Of a DNA stretch of 64,000 nucleotides, positions 53,825 to 63,323 are shown piece by piece. Under the pieces are notes generated by a model. It saw only the letters and a program-made list of their open reading frames with translations, was not told the DNA's origin and ran no database searches. The translations under genes were made by a program, and so were the position numbers. Position 1 is the stretch's first letter. Each line of letters starts with the position of its first letter. Source of the DNA: Stenotrophomonas sp. SY1 (lineage in GTDB: Bacteria > Pseudomonadota > Gammaproteobacteria > Xanthomonadales > Xanthomonadaceae); the NCBI RefSeq assembly GCF_021202945.1, contig NZ_JAJOYR010000001.1:1965543-2029542 (forward strand), written 5' to 3'.

Positions 53825-54682
53825 TCAGCGCGCCAAGCCGTCAAGCAAGGGCTCGATCACCGCAACTTCACCGTTGATCGACAGCGCGCCTTCGGCCAAT
53901 TCCAACGGCAGCACGGCCAGTGCCAGCACACCAGCGGTACTGGCGATCGTGCCGATATTGGCTTCGTTCTGCGCAACCGTCTGGCCAGCGGCCGCCGGGT
54001 TGGTTGCACGCAGCAACGCAACCGAGCGCTTGGCCTTGCCGAGGAAATGGGTGCGCGCCACGATTTCCTGCCCCGGATAACAGCCTTTCTTCACGCTGTA
54101 GGCGGACAGCCGATCAAGTCCCAGCTGCTGTGGCGTCCATTGCTCACGCTGTGACTCCTCCAGCCGGGGCAGGCCCAGGCGCAGGTCCGATTGACGCCAG
54201 GCCAACTCGGCATCGTCACCCTGGTCGGCATGGTTGCCGCCGATGTGAAGCGCGCGTGGAAGGGCATCGCTGCCGACGTCCGCCTCGATCACCCCATCAG
54301 CCAGCATGGCCAGTACGGCGCCGTTGGCGGCAATTGGCCGCTGTAGCGCACCACTGGCCGTCAAAGCGGCCTCGTGGGTGATGGCGACCTTGCGGCGGAA
54401 CACAAAGCGGCGCAGCTGTTCGGCCATCGCTTCGGCACCACCGTCGTGGCAGACCAGCAACAGCTGTTGAGAATCAATTCGCAGCAGCTGGAAAACCGCC
54501 ATGACGCGGCCCTTGGCGGTCAACCAGGCGCTCCATTGCCAATGCCCATCGGCCAGCGAGGGGATGTCATTGGCGAACTGGGCCTGTGCGAAAGCGATGG
54601 CATCCGGCCCGGAAAGGCGCACTATCTGCGCCATGCGCAGCGCGTGGAAACCACTGAAAGTAGGGGCGAGGTTGTCAGACAC
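53825..54682 (-). CDS. ygfZ: YgfZ/GcvT-domain folate-binding protein
   Basis: 285 residues from GTG 54682, with the family signature KKGCYPGQEIVAR near residue 200 and TAKGRVMAVFQLLR earlier. YgfZ, with folate, supports maintenance of certain iron-sulfur enzymes. The open frame extends much further upstream across the sdhAF4 region, which is antisense; GTG 54682 and ATG 54634 are the realistic starts. It is divergent from sdhAF4 with only 39 bases between. Confidence 0.88.
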   Translation of the reverse strand: MSDNLAPTFSGFHALRMAQIVRLSGPDAIAFAQAQFANDIPSLADGHWQWSAWLTAKGRVMAVFQLLRIDSQQLLLVCHDGGAEAMAEQLRRFVFRRKVAITHEAALTASGALQRPIAANGAVLAMLADGVIEADVGSDALPRALHIGGNHADQGDDAELAWRQSDLRLGLPRLEESQREQWTPQQLGLDRLSAYSVKKGCYPGQEIVARTHFLGKAKRSVALLRATNPAAAGQTVAQNEANIGTIASTAGVLALAVLPLELAEGALSINGEVAVIEPLLDGLAR

Positions 54683-54721
54683 GTGGCTGAGGACTAAAAT
54701 TTGTGCGTTGCGAGACCAATA

Positions 54722-54892
54722 ATGATAGGCCAAACAACCCCCACTCCCGAGACCGAAGCTGAAGCCCCGCTGGCCCCCGAGAAGCAACCGCTTCCCGAGG
54801 ACACGGTGCAGAAGGAAATCGGTGGTCGCGGCGGACTTGATCCGGTGCGATATGGCGATTGGGAGAAAAACGGGCGCTGCATCGATTTCTGA
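54722..54892 (+). CDS. SdhAF4-type succinate dehydrogenase assembly factor (DUF1674)
   Basis: 56 residues. The C-terminal EIGGRGGLDPVRYGDWEKNG followed by RCIDF is the DUF1674/SDHAF4 signature. In mitochondria this protein binds flavinylated SDHA and protects it before assembly with SDHB. The N-terminus is a low-complexity Pro/Glu/Ala stretch. It is transcribed toward sdhCDAB and ends 55 bases before sdhC, so it may be the first gene of that operon. Confidence 0.9.
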   Translation: MIGQTTPTPETEAEAPLAPEKQPLPEDTVQKEIGGRGGLDPVRYGDWEKNGRCIDF

Positions 54893-54947
54893 GCAGCGTT
54901 GAGCCAACGCGGCGTCGTGCCGCCCAGCCGAGATAACGAGTCAGCGA

Positions 54948-55340
54948 ATGGCGAACAGACCCCGCCCCCTTTCACCACACCTGCAGGTGTATCGCTGGCA
55001 GATCCAGATGGCCACCTCGATCCTGCATCGAGCCACCGGCATCATTCTGGCTGTCGGCGCCCTGATCATCGCAGGCGGTTTGCTCGCCCTGATGATGGGC
55101 CCTGAGTCCTGGAACTGCTTCACCACCCACGCCAGTGCCTGGTACGGAAAGGTGATCATGTTCGGTTGGACGTGGTGCTTCGCCTACCACCTGTGCAACG
55201 GCATCCGCCACATCGTGCAGGACTTCGCCATCGGTTACGACAAGGCCACCTTCGTGCGTAGCGGCTGGTTGTCGGTGATCGCCTCGCTGGTCATCACCGC
55301 CGCGATCTGGGCCTACGTCTGCATGGGAGCCGCCGCATGA
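54948..55340 (+). CDS. sdhC: Succinate dehydrogenase cytochrome b556 subunit
   Basis: 130 residues, three membrane helices. HRATG after the first basic segment (quinone-site Ser/Arg region: RPLSPHLQVYRWQIQMATSILHRATG, quoted in part) and haem-ligand His in YHLCNGIRHIVQDF. It anchors the enzyme in the inner membrane and binds quinone. It overlaps sdhD by four bases. Confidence 0.95.
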   Translation: MANRPRPLSPHLQVYRWQIQMATSILHRATGIILAVGALIIAGGLLALMMGPESWNCFTTHASAWYGKVIMFGWTWCFAYHLCNGIRHIVQDFAIGYDKATFVRSGWLSVIASLVITAAIWAYVCMGAAA

Positions 55341-55720
55341 GCAAGTACCGTACCCCGCTCAAGAATGCACGTGGCCTGGGCAGCTCCAAGTCCGGCACCG
55401 AGCATTTCATCCACCAGCGCCTGACCGCCACCGCGCTGGTCGCACTGACCATCTGGTTCCTGTGCCTGGTGCTGAGCCTGATCGGCGCGGACTACGTCAC
55501 CGCCGTGGACACCGTTTCCAAGCCGTGGAACGCAATCCTGCTGGTCGGCTTCCTGGTCGCCATGTTCTGGCACGCGCAGCTCGGCCTGCAGGTCGTGCTG
55601 GAGGATTACATCCACAATTCGCTGATGGCTCTGGCCCTGCAGACCACGGTGAAGTTCGTTGCCGTGCTCGGCGCGATCATCAGCATCTTTGCGGTCGCCC
55701 GCATCGCGCTTGGGAACTGA
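55337..55720 (+). CDS. sdhD: Succinate dehydrogenase membrane anchor subunit
   Basis: 127 residues, three membrane helices. The segment WHAQLGLQVVLEDYIHN carries the haem-binding His and the quinone-site Asp-Tyr pair. The N-terminal LKNARGLGSSKSGTEHFIHQR is typical. It pairs with SdhC; sdhA follows after three bases. Confidence 0.95.
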   Translation: MSKYRTPLKNARGLGSSKSGTEHFIHQRLTATALVALTIWFLCLVLSLIGADYVTAVDTVSKPWNAILLVGFLVAMFWHAQLGLQVVLEDYIHNSLMALALQTTVKFVAVLGAIISIFAVARIALGN

Positions 55721-55723
55721 TAC

Positions 55724-57514
55724 ATGTCCGCTTACAACATCACTGAACACAAGGTCGACATGGTCGTCGTCGGCGCCGGCGGCGCTGGCCTGCGTGCGAC
55801 CTTCGGCCTGGCCCAGAAGGGCCTGCAGACCGTCTGCATCACCAAGGTCTTCCCGACCCGCTCGCACACCGTTGCAGCGCAGGGCGGCATCTCCGCCGCG
55901 CTGGCCAACATGGGCGAGGACGACTGGCGCTACCACTTCTACGACACCATCAAGGGTTCGGATTGGCTGGGTGACCAGGACGCCATCGAGTACATGTGCC
56001 GTGAGGCCATCCCGGCCATCATCGAGCTGGAGCACTACGGCGTTCCGTTCTCGCGTACCGAAGAAGGCAAGATCTACCAGCGTCCGTTCGGTGGCATGAC
56101 CACCAAGTACGGTGAAGGCCCGTCCGCGCAGCGGACCTGCGCCGCCGCCGACCGTACCGGTCACGCCATCCTGCACACCCTGTACCAGCAGTCGCTGGCG
56201 CACAACGCGCAGTTCATGATCGAGTACTTCGCGCTCGACCTGATCTTCGACGACGAAGGCGTCTGCCGCGGCGTGCTCGCTCTGGATATGGCCGAAGGCA
56301 CCCTGCACCTGTTCCGTTCGCAGGGCGTGGTGCTGGCCACCGGCGGTTACGGTCGTGCCTACTTCAGCGCCACCTCGGCGCACACCTGTACCGGTGACGG
56401 CGGTGGCCTGGTGGCCCGTGCCGGCCTGCCGCTGCAGGACATGGAATTCGTGCAGTTCCACCCGACCGGCATCTATGGCGCCGGCTGCCTGATCACCGAA
56501 GGTGTGCGAGGCGAGGGCGGCATTCTGCGCAACAGCAGTGGCGAGCGCTTCATGGAGCGCTACGCACCGCATTACAAGGACCTGGCATCGCGTGACGTGG
56601 TGTCGCGTTCGATGACCATCGAAATCCGCGAAGGCCGCGGCGTCGGCGAGCACAAGGATCACATCCTGCTCGACCTGACCCACCTGGGCCCGGGCGTGAT
56701 CGACAAGAAGCTGCCGGGTATCGCTGAAAGCGCCCGCATCTTCGCCGGCGTGGACGTGCACAAGCAGCCGATCCCGGTCATTCCGACCGTCCACTACAAC
56801 ATGGGCGGCATCCCGACCAACTACCACGGTGAAGTGGTGCGCAAGGTTGGCGACAACCCGGATGCTGTTGTGCCGGGCCTGTACGCCATCGGCGAAGCGG
56901 CCTGCGTGTCGGTGCACGGCGCCAACCGCCTGGGCTCCAACTCGCTGCTCGACCTGGTGGTGTTCGGCCGCGCCGTGGCCAACCGCTGCGCAGAGACGAT
57001 CAAGCCGGGTGCCACGCACAAGACCCTGCCGTCGGATGCCTGCGACAAGGCACTGGGCCTGCTGGACAAGCTGCGCCACGCCAATGGCGACACGCCGACC
57101 GCCGTCATCCGCGACAACATGCAGCGCACTATGCAGGCCGATGCCGCCGTGTTCCGTACCAGCAAGACGCTGGAGGAAGGCTGCCAGAAGATGGCCGAAG
57201 TGTTCGATTCGTTCCAGGACGTCAAGGTTTCCGACCGCTCGCTGGTCTGGAACTCGGACCTGATCGAAACCTACGAACTGAACAACCTGCTGCTCAACGC
57301 CGTTGCGACCATCAATTCGGCCGAACAGCGCAAGGAAAGCCGTGGTGCGCATGCGCACGAGGACTTCCCGGACCGCGACGACGTCAACTGGCAGAAGCAC
57401 ACGCTGGTCACCGTCGACGACAAGGGCAAGTGCAGCTTCGACTACCGTCCGGTGCACATGTACACGCTCAGCGATGACGTGTCCGTCGTGCCGCCGAAGC
57501 CGCGCGTCTACTGA
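55724..57514 (+). CDS. sdhA: Succinate dehydrogenase flavoprotein subunit
   Basis: 596 residues. The dinucleotide-binding [19 protein letters not shown], the FAD-linked His in [30 protein letters not shown], and the C-terminal [16 protein letters not shown] are all conserved. It oxidises succinate to fumarate with covalently bound FAD, the attachment of which needs SdhE, encoded downstream at 58479. Confidence 0.97.
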   Translation: MSAYNITEHKVDMVVVGAGGAGLRATFGLAQKGLQTVCITKVFPTRSHTVAAQGGISAALANMGEDDWRYHFYDTIKGSDWLGDQDAIEYMCREAIPAIIELEHYGVPFSRTEEGKIYQRPFGGMTTKYGEGPSAQRTCAAADRTGHAILHTLYQQSLAHNAQFMIEYFALDLIFDDEGVCRGVLALDMAEGTLHLFRSQGVVLATGGYGRAYFSATSAHTCTGDGGGLVARAGLPLQDMEFVQFHPTGIYGAGCLITEGVRGEGGILRNSSGERFMERYAPHYKDLASRDVVSRSMTIEIREGRGVGEHKDHILLDLTHLGPGVIDKKLPGIAESARIFAGVDVHKQPIPVIPTVHYNMGGIPTNYHGEVVRKVGDNPDAVVPGLYAIGEAACVSVHGANRLGSNSLLDLVVFGRAVANRCAETIKPGATHKTLPSDACDKALGLLDKLRHANGDTPTAVIRDNMQRTMQADAAVFRTSKTLEEGCQKMAEVFDSFQDVKVSDRSLVWNSDLIETYELNNLLLNAVATINSAEQRKESRGAHAHEDFPDRDDVNWQKHTLVTVDDKGKCSFDYRPVHMYTLSDDVSVVPPKPRVY

Positions 57515-57532
57515 TCCCGGGAACCTACGAAC

Positions 57533-58318
57533 ATGGCTGAATTTGCACTTCCGAAGAACTCCCGGATCACCAAGGGCAAGCACTTCCCCGCCAAGGGCGG
57601 TGCGAAGAACACGCGCACCTTCAAGATCTACCGCTGGAGCCCCGACGACGACCAGAATCCGCGTACCGACACCTACGAGATCGATCTCGATGCGTGCGGC
57701 CCGATGGTTCTGGACGCGCTGATCAAGATCAAGAACGAGATTGATCCGACCCTGACCTTCCGTCGCTCCTGCCGTGAAGGCATCTGCGGTTCGTGCGCGA
57801 TGAACATCGACGGCACCAACACGCTGGCCTGCACCCGTGCCATTTCCGACTGCGGCAAGGCCGAGGTGCCGATCTATCCGCTGCCGCACATGGACGTGGT
57901 CAAGGATCTGGTTCCGGACCTGACCCACTTCTACGCGCAGTACGCCTCGATCAAGCCGTGGATCCGCACCCAGACCCCGGCACCGCCGGATCGCGAACGC
58001 CTGCAGTCGCCGGAAGACCGCGAGAAGCTGGATGGCCTGTACGAGTGCATCCTGTGCGCGTGCTGCTCGACCAGCTGCCCGAGCTACTGGTGGAACGGCG
58101 AGCGTTACCTGGGCCCGGCAATCCTGCTGCAGGCCTACCGCTGGATCATCGACTCGCGTGACGAGGACACCGGTGCGCGCCTGGACGATCTGGAAGATCC
58201 GTTCAAGCTGTACCGCTGCCACACGATCATGAACTGCGCCCGCACCTGCCCGAAGGGTCTGAACCCGGCGCTGGCGATTGCCGAGATCAAGAAGCTGATG
58301 ATGGCGCGCCGCGCCTGA
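57533..58318 (+). CDS. sdhB: Succinate dehydrogenase iron-sulfur subunit
   Basis: 261 residues. [2Fe-2S] ligands in [13 protein letters not shown] and LAC, [4Fe-4S] and [3Fe-4S] ligands in [16 protein letters not shown] and [17 protein letters not shown]. It passes electrons from SdhA to the quinone site. Last of sdhCDAB; the next gene, sdhE, lies 160 bases on, behind a composite repeat. Confidence 0.97.
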   Translation: MAEFALPKNSRITKGKHFPAKGGAKNTRTFKIYRWSPDDDQNPRTDTYEIDLDACGPMVLDALIKIKNEIDPTLTFRRSCREGICGSCAMNIDGTNTLACTRAISDCGKAEVPIYPLPHMDVVKDLVPDLTHFYAQYASIKPWIRTQTPAPPDRERLQSPEDREKLDGLYECILCACCSTSCPSYWWNGERYLGPAILLQAYRWIIDSRDEDTGARLDDLEDPFKLYRCHTIMNCARTCPKGLNPALAIAEIKKLMMARRA

Positions 58319-58327
58319 TGCGGTATT

Positions 58328-58459
58328 CCTTCTCCCTTCGGGAGAAGGTGCCCAGAAGGGGCGAAAGAGCGTACGGGCGAAGCCTGCTGCCATCGATTTC
58401 GCGGGAGCTTCGCTCCAACCCTCACCCCAGCCCCTCTCCCGACGGGAGAGGGGCTTTGG
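58328..58459. repeat. CCCTCTCCCG-type composite repeat
   Basis: First hairpin CCTTCTCCC-TTC-GGGAGAAGG (58328 on) followed by GTGCCC, about 80 variable bases, CTCACCCCAGCCCC and a second hairpin CTCTCCCGACGGGAGAGGGGC ending near 58459 with TTTGG. The same order occurs at 63184-63320. It separates sdhB from sdhE. Confidence 0.75.
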
Positions 58460-58478
58460 TATCCGAGGTATCCGAGCC

Positions 58479-58733
58479 ATGCAGACCGAAGACGAAATCC
58501 TGCTGAAGAAACTGCGCTGGCGCTGCCGGCGTGGCATGCGTGAGCTCGATCAGCTGTTCGGTCGCTACCTGGACCGTCGCTGGCTGCAAGCACCTGCCGA
58601 AGAACGCGCGGTTTTCCTGCAACTGCTGGAAACCGAGGACGATAAGTTGTGGCGCTGGTCCATGGGCTACGAGGATTGTCCCGATGCGCAACAGGCACAA
58701 CTGCTGGAGTACATCCGCTCCCTTCCGGTATGA
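58479..58733 (+). CDS. sdhE: SdhE, FAD assembly factor
   Basis: 84 residues. [16 protein letters not shown] contains the conserved RGM(K/R)E flavinylation motif. SdhE promotes covalent attachment of FAD to SdhA (and fumarate reductase). It immediately precedes a CptA/YgfX-like gene, as in E. coli, where the pair was first described as a toxin-antitoxin module. Confidence 0.95.
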   Translation: MQTEDEILLKKLRWRCRRGMRELDQLFGRYLDRRWLQAPAEERAVFLQLLETEDDKLWRWSMGYEDCPDAQQAQLLEYIRSLPV

Positions 58734-59133
58734 GTGGAAGCCCTCGCGCTGGCTGACCGCCGCGCTGTTGTTGCTGGGTGTACTGGCCGCCTTTGCGCTG
58801 CTCAACTGTGATCTGCCGATGCCTTATGCCTGGCCCTTGGCCGTGCTGGCGATGGCGTGGGCCACCCGCTTGGCATGGATCGAGCACTTCCGCGTGACGC
58901 GCAGCCTGCTGATCTGCCCGTCATCGGCCACGGCCAGGATCGACGGAGGGGCCGTCGAGCGGCTTGAACTGCTGGAGCGCGGACCTCTGCGGGTGTTGCG
59001 TTGGTGGGGCGAGGGGCGGCATGGCCAGCTGCTGTTCTGGCCCGATACCCTGCCGCGCCGCCGGCGACGTGAACTGCGACTGGCCGTCCACGCCCATTCC
59101 GTTTCCTGCAACGCGGCGACAGTGGCACCATAG
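58684..59133 (+). CDS. CptA/YgfX-like inner-membrane protein
   Basis: 149 residues from ATG 58684 (MRNRHNCW), which overlaps sdhE by 50 bases; GAGG lies about 10 bases upstream. Two membrane helices (about 34-52 and 55-73) precede a soluble basic C-terminus ([31 protein letters not shown]), the YgfX layout. The ATG overlapping the sdhE stop is out of frame and ends after eight codons, so it is not the start. The true start is uncertain: no other canonical codon lies before the first helix. Confidence 0.65.
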   Translation: MRNRHNCWSTSAPFRYEWKPSRWLTAALLLLGVLAAFALLNCDLPMPYAWPLAVLAMAWATRLAWIEHFRVTRSLLICPSSATARIDGGAVERLELLERGPLRVLRWWGEGRHGQLLFWPDTLPRRRRRELRLAVHAHSVSCNAATVAP

Positions 59134-59157
59134 CCGACAGTCCCCGGGCACAAACGC

Positions 59158-60399
59158 ATGTTCAGACCCTTACCTGTCGCAATCGGCTTGCGCTACCTGC
59201 GCGCCAAACGTCGCAACGGCTTCATCTCCTTCATCTCCATGGCTTCCATCCTGGGCATCGCGCTCGGGGTGACGGTGCTGATCACCACGTTGGCAGTCAT
59301 GAGCGGCTTCCAGAAGGAGATCCGTGACCGCCTGCTGCAGATGTCGGCCCATGCCACCGTCAGCGCCGACGGCGAGCCTATGACCAATTGGCAGCACGCC
59401 GTTGACGTGGCGATGAAGGATCCGCGCGTGGCCGGTGCCGCGCCGTACATCGAGATCCAGGGCATGTTGGCGGGGCCGCGTGTGCAGGGCGCGATCGTGC
59501 AGGGTGTCGATCCGGCACTGGAGCCGAAGGTGTCGGTACTCGGCGAGAAGATGACCAAGGGCTCGCTAGACAGCCTGAAGCAGGGTGAGTTCAACATCCT
59601 GCTGGGCAAGGAGCTGGCGCTCTGGCTTGGCGTGGAGGTGGGCGACAACGTGGTCGCCACGCTCGCCGAAATCCAGGGTACGCCGGTCGGCGCGATGGCG
59701 CGCACCAAGCGCTTCAAGGTCAGCGGTATCTTCGAGGCCGGCTCCAATGAAGTGGACCGGGGCGTGGCCTTCGTCAACATGCAGGACCTGGAGCGTGTGC
59801 TGCGCGTGGACGGCGTGACCGGCGTGCGCTTGAAGCTGCACGACATGGACCAGGCCTACACGGTGGCGCGCGACCTGGCGCTCAACCTCGAAGGCTATTA
59901 CCGGGTCAGCGACTGGACCCAGCAGAACGCCAATCTCTACCACTCGTTGAAGATGGAAAAGACGGTGATGGGCATCCTGCTGTCGCTGATCATCGCGATG
60001 GGTGCGTTCAACCTGGTGTCCTCGCAGGTGATGCTGGTCACCGACAAGCAGGCTGATATCGCCATCCTGCGCACGCTGGGCCTGAGCCCGAACGGGGTGA
60101 TGCAGGTGTTCATGGTGCAGGGCACGCTGATCGGCGTGTTCGGCACCATTGCCGGCGTCATCGGCGGCATCACCCTGACGCTCAATCTGGAGCGCATCCT
60201 GGGCCTGATCGAATCGATATTCAGCATCAAGTTGTTGCCGGAAGACGTGTACTACATCACCGGCCTGCCGACCGACATGCAGACCAGCGACATCGTCATC
60301 ATCACCGTGATCGCGCTGCTGATGAGCTTTGCGGCGACCTTGTATCCGGCCTGGCGCGCTGCGCGCACCCAGCCGGCGGAGGCGCTGCGCTATGAATGA
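59158..60399 (+). CDS. lolC: Lipoprotein-releasing ABC permease, LolC/LolE family (possibly LolF)
   Basis: 413 residues. One N-terminal helix (about 24-46), a large periplasmic domain, and three C-terminal helices (FtsX/MacB topology). The N-terminus [24 protein letters not shown] is highly conserved among Lol permeases. The product extracts lipoproteins from the inner membrane and hands them to LolA. Only one permease gene is present here, followed directly by lolD with no lolE, so it may work as a homodimer (LolF type). Confidence 0.92.
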   Translation: MFRPLPVAIGLRYLRAKRRNGFISFISMASILGIALGVTVLITTLAVMSGFQKEIRDRLLQMSAHATVSADGEPMTNWQHAVDVAMKDPRVAGAAPYIEIQGMLAGPRVQGAIVQGVDPALEPKVSVLGEKMTKGSLDSLKQGEFNILLGKELALWLGVEVGDNVVATLAEIQGTPVGAMARTKRFKVSGIFEAGSNEVDRGVAFVNMQDLERVLRVDGVTGVRLKLHDMDQAYTVARDLALNLEGYYRVSDWTQQNANLYHSLKMEKTVMGILLSLIIAMGAFNLVSSQVMLVTDKQADIAILRTLGLSPNGVMQVFMVQGTLIGVFGTIAGVIGGITLTLNLERILGLIESIFSIKLLPEDVYYITGLPTDMQTSDIVIITVIALLMSFAATLYPAWRAARTQPAEALRYE

Positions 60400-61102
60400 G
60401 AAACAGCAGATGGATGAGGTTATCCGCGCCGAAGGCCTGGGCAAGACCTACGCCGAAGGCAAGATGCATACGCCGGTGTTCGATGGCCTGGAGCTGAGGG
60501 TGGCGGCCGGTGAAACGGTGGCCATTGTCGGCGCCTCCGGTGCCGGCAAGAGCACCTTGTTGCACTTGCTGGGCGGGCTGGATACGCCGACCGCCGGCGA
60601 GGTCTATGTGGCCGGGAACAAGATGTCGGCGCTGTCCGACGCCGAGCGTGGACGGCTGCGCAATCGCTCGTTGGGCTTCGTCTACCAGTTCCATCACCTG
60701 CTGCCGGAGTTCACCGCGCTGGAGAACGTGATGATGCCGGTGATGCTTGGTGGTGCCGACGTCGCTGGCGCAACCCAGCGCGCGCAGGGGCTGCTGGAGG
60801 CGGTCGGGTTGGGGCATCGGCTGGATCACAAGCCGGGCGAGCTGTCCGGTGGCGAGCGCCAGCGCGCGGCGGTTGCGCGTGCGCTTGTCAACCAGCCTGC
60901 CTGCGTACTTGGCGATGAGCCCACCGGCAACCTGGATGACAAGACTGCCGCAGTCGTATTCGAGCTGATGCTGGACTTGAACCGTGCCCGCAGGACCAGC
61001 CTGGTGCTGGTCACCCATGACCGCAGTCTGGCGCGCAAGCTGGACCGGGTGCTGGAACTGCGTGAGGGCCGGCTTCACCAGCTCGCGCGCAGCGAGGTTT
61101 GA
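60392..61102 (+). CDS. lolD: LolD, ATPase of the lipoprotein-releasing complex
   Basis: 236 residues from ATG 60392 (MNEKQQM), overlapping lolC by eight bases. Walker [10 protein letters not shown], the LolD motif [21 protein letters not shown], signature [16 protein letters not shown], Walker [13 protein letters not shown]. It drives lipoprotein release with the LolC product. A second possible ATG lies six codons downstream. Confidence 0.95.
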   Translation: MNEKQQMDEVIRAEGLGKTYAEGKMHTPVFDGLELRVAAGETVAIVGASGAGKSTLLHLLGGLDTPTAGEVYVAGNKMSALSDAERGRLRNRSLGFVYQFHHLLPEFTALENVMMPVMLGGADVAGATQRAQGLLEAVGLGHRLDHKPGELSGGERQRAAVARALVNQPACVLGDEPTGNLDDKTAAVVFELMLDLNRARRTSLVLVTHDRSLARKLDRVLELREGRLHQLARSEV

Positions 61103-61232
61103 TCGGCCCCCGCGCAATCGAGTGCTGCGGTATTGCTGTGGAATTCACCTTGGGCGGCGGATCATCTGCTGGCATGCCGAGGTGCCGAGACTGGCCCTGG
61201 CCAAACCCATCCAAGCCAAGAGGAGTGGTGCC

Positions 61233-61694
61233 ATGAAGAAGATGCTTCTTGCATTGCTGGCCGCTGCCGCGTTGGGCGGTTGCGCCACTGCCGGAAAACT
61301 GAGCAGCAGCGAAAAGCTGGAGCTGTACCGCTCGCATGCGGGCGCGCCGGTGAACAGCTTCAAGTACTTTGGCTCGCTCAATGGCTGGACCGAGCTGGGC
61401 GATAGCGCGTTGGCGGTGTGGACCAAGCCAAGCGAGGCCTGGCTGCTGAGCCTGAGTGGCCCGTGCATGGATCTTTCATTCTCGCCGGCTATCACCGTGA
61501 CCAACATGATGGGCCAGGTATCGGCGAAGTTTGACCGTGTGATCGTGCATGGCGGTGGGCCAGTCGGGCACATCCCGTGCCGGATCGATACGATCCAGCC
61601 GCTGGACGTGAAGGCCCTGCGTGCTTCGGAGAAGGAGTTGCGCGAGGCCAAGATCGCCGAGCGCGCGGCCGATCAGGTGGGCGAAGCGAAGTAA
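61233..61694 (+). CDS. Small lipoprotein, DUF6491-like, unknown function
   Basis: 153 residues from ATG 61233, with AAGAGGAG nine bases before. Lipobox LGGC (Cys about 16). The mature part carries SGPCMDLSFSPAITVTNMMGQVSAKFD and CRIDTIQPLDVKALRASEKELR; two Cys may form a disulfide. It resembles the DUF6491 lipoproteins of Xanthomonadaceae. It may lie in the lol transcript (130-base gap) or be separate; the REP trio at 61699 ends the unit. Confidence 0.75.
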   Translation: MKKMLLALLAAAALGGCATAGKLSSSEKLELYRSHAGAPVNSFKYFGSLNGWTELGDSALAVWTKPSEAWLLSLSGPCMDLSFSPAITVTNMMGQVSAKFDRVIVHGGGPVGHIPCRIDTIQPLDVKALRASEKELREAKIAERAADQVGEAK

Positions 61695-61698
61695 TGGT

Positions 61699-61798
61699 TC
61701 GCTGTAGAGCGGAGCCACGCTCCGCTCTGGCATTCGCGGTAGTGCCGAGCGCGGCTCGGCACTGCGCATTGGGTGTCATGTGCCGAGCTTGGCTCGGC
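61699..61798. repeat. Three GTAG-type REP palindromes
   Basis: GTAGAGCGGAGCCACGCTCC... (61699-61722), GTAGTGCCGAGCGCGGCTCG... (61734-61758) and an inverse GTGCCGAGCTTGGCTCGGCA... (61775-61798). The GTAG head and hairpin arms are the form described for Stenotrophomonas REP elements. Placed between converging genes. Confidence 0.85.
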
Positions 61799-61809
61799 AC
61801 TACCGGAGC

Positions 61810-62082
61810 TCAGTTTTCCGGGGCGACGTAGCCGGCCGGCTTTTCCGCGCCGCCGGAGAACAGGTACTTCACCAGCTCTTCTTCGAGGAAGGCGCGATGT
61901 TTCGGGTCGCGCGGTGACAGGCGGTTTTCATTGATCAACATGGTCTGGTGCGCCAGCCAGGCCGCCCAGCCCTGCTTGCCGATGTTGTTGAAGATGCGCT
62001 GGCCCAGTTCGCCGGGGTAGGGCACGAAGTCCAGACCTTCGGTCTCGCGTTGTTCGTATTGGCAGAAGACGGAACGGGGCAT
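61810..62082 (-). CDS. yggX: YggX, iron-trafficking/oxidative damage protection protein
   Basis: 90 residues. The Cys7 motif [51 protein letters not shown] and [16 protein letters not shown] are signature segments. It binds Fe2+ and protects iron-sulfur clusters. It lies 17 bases after the mutY stop on the same strand, as in E. coli (mutY-yggX), where the pair protects against oxidative damage. Confidence 0.96.
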   Translation of the reverse strand: MPRSVFCQYEQRETEGLDFVPYPGELGQRIFNNIGKQGWAAWLAHQTMLINENRLSPRDPKHRAFLEEELVKYLFSGGAEKPAGYVAPEN

Positions 62083-62099
62083 GGCGTAATCCTGTGGGT

Positions 62100-63155
62100 T
62101 CAGTGCGCGCGATGGCGCTCAAGCAGTTTGCGGATCGGAGCAGGCAGGCCAACGTCGGCCAGTTCGGCGCGTGAAACCCAGCGCAGGCCGTCATTGTCGC
62201 CAACCTGGGCGTGCAGGGCGACCTTGCGCGCGTTCAATGGCTGCAGATGCAGCCGGTAATGGCTGAAGGTGTGAACGATCAGTGGCAGTTCGTCAGCGTT
62301 GTCGTAGTCACCGACGATGTTGCTTGCGAACCATTGCCGCATTTCGATATCGGTATCGGCTTGTGGCAGTGTCCACAGCGATGCCCAGATGCCGGTCGGC
62401 GGACGCTTGAGCAACAGGATGCGGCCTTGCGTGTCTTCCAGCAGCAAAGCAGTGGCTTCGCGCTCGGGCAGGACCTTGCTGGGCTTGGGCGTCGGCAGTG
62501 AATCAACCAGTCCGTGCGCATGCGCGACGCAGCTGTCCTGCACCGGGCACAGGATGCATGCGGGCTTTGAGCGCGTGCAAAGCGTGGCGCCGAAGTCCAT
62601 CTGCGCCTGGGTGTAGTCGGCCATGCGTCCGGCTGGCACGTGTGCGACATGGTCGATGGCCAGCGCCCACAGCTGCTTCTCGATAGCGGGTTGGCCAGGG
62701 AATCCGGCGATGCCGTGGTAGCGGGTCAGCACGCGTTTCACGTTGCCATCGAGAATGGGAAAGGGATCGTTCCATGCCTGGCTGAGGATCGCGCCGGCGG
62801 TGCTGCGGCCGATGCCGGGCAGGGCAAGCAAGGCATCGAAATCGCGCGGCAGATCGCCACCGTGCAGCTCGACGCATTGTTTGGCCGCCGCGTGCAGGTT
62901 GCGTGCGCGGGCGTAGTAGCCCAGGCCGGCCCAGTTGGCCATCACCGTGTCGTTGTCGGCACTGGCCAGTTCCGGCAGGGTCGGGAACGCCTGCATGAAG
63001 CGCAGGAAGTACGGGATGACCGTGGCCACCTGGGTCTGCTGCAGCATGATTTCCGACAGCCATACCCGATACGGCGAGCGCGGATGCTGCCAGGGCAGAT
63101 CGTGGCGGCCGTGCTGGTCGAACCAGTTGAGCAGATGGCTGGGGAAGCTGGGCAT
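62100..63155 (-). CDS. mutY: MutY, adenine DNA glycosylase
   Basis: 351 residues. Helix-hairpin-helix [13 protein letters not shown] and catalytic Asp in [13 protein letters not shown]; [4Fe-4S] ligands in [17 protein letters not shown]; a C-terminal Nudix-like domain for 8-oxoG recognition ([19 protein letters not shown]). It removes A mispaired with 8-oxoG. ATG at 63155 is the first in frame. Confidence 0.96.
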   Translation of the reverse strand: MPSFPSHLLNWFDQHGRHDLPWQHPRSPYRVWLSEIMLQQTQVATVIPYFLRFMQAFPTLPELASADNDTVMANWAGLGYYARARNLHAAAKQCVELHGGDLPRDFDALLALPGIGRSTAGAILSQAWNDPFPILDGNVKRVLTRYHGIAGFPGQPAIEKQLWALAIDHVAHVPAGRMADYTQAQMDFGATLCTRSKPACILCPVQDSCVAHAHGLVDSLPTPKPSKVLPEREATALLLEDTQGRILLLKRPPTGIWASLWTLPQADTDIEMRQWFASNIVGDYDNADELPLIVHTFSHYRLHLQPLNARKVALHAQVGDNDGLRWVSRAELADVGLPAPIRKLLERHRAH

Positions 63156-63183
63156 GGGCTCGCAGGCGATGGCGGCTATGGAG

Positions 63184-63320
63184 CCCTTCTCCCTCTGGGA
63201 GAAGGTGCCCCGCAGGGGGGGGGCGGATGAGGGTAGGGCGTGAAGCCTCGGGAATCGTGTTCTGCGGAGTCTGATCGACCCTCATCCCCCCTCTCCCGCA
63301 GGCGGGAGAGGGGCTTTGGG
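63184..63320. repeat. CCCTCTCCCG-type composite repeat
   Basis: CCCTTCTCCC-TCT-GGGAGAAGG, then GTGCCCCGC and a run of nine G, a variable stretch, CCTCATCCCCCC and CTCTCCCGCAGGCGGGAGAG followed by GGGCTTTGGG. Same layout as 58328-58459. It ends four bases before the ftsY stop. Confidence 0.75.
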
Positions 63321-63323
63321 AGC

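Noticed and set aside
55313..58537. Minus-strand frame of 1074 codons antisense to the sdh operon
   Set aside because: Shadow of conserved sdhC-D-A-B; repetitive Val, His, Arg and Gln composition without motifs.
58730..58756. ATG overlapping the sdhE stop as start of the YgfX-like gene
   Set aside because: It is in the wrong frame and reaches a stop after eight codons.
63215..63223. Run of nine G as a possible regulatory or phase-variable tract
   Set aside because: It lies inside a repeat between mutY and ftsY, outside any coding sequence; more likely a drifted repeat base run or an assembly uncertainty.
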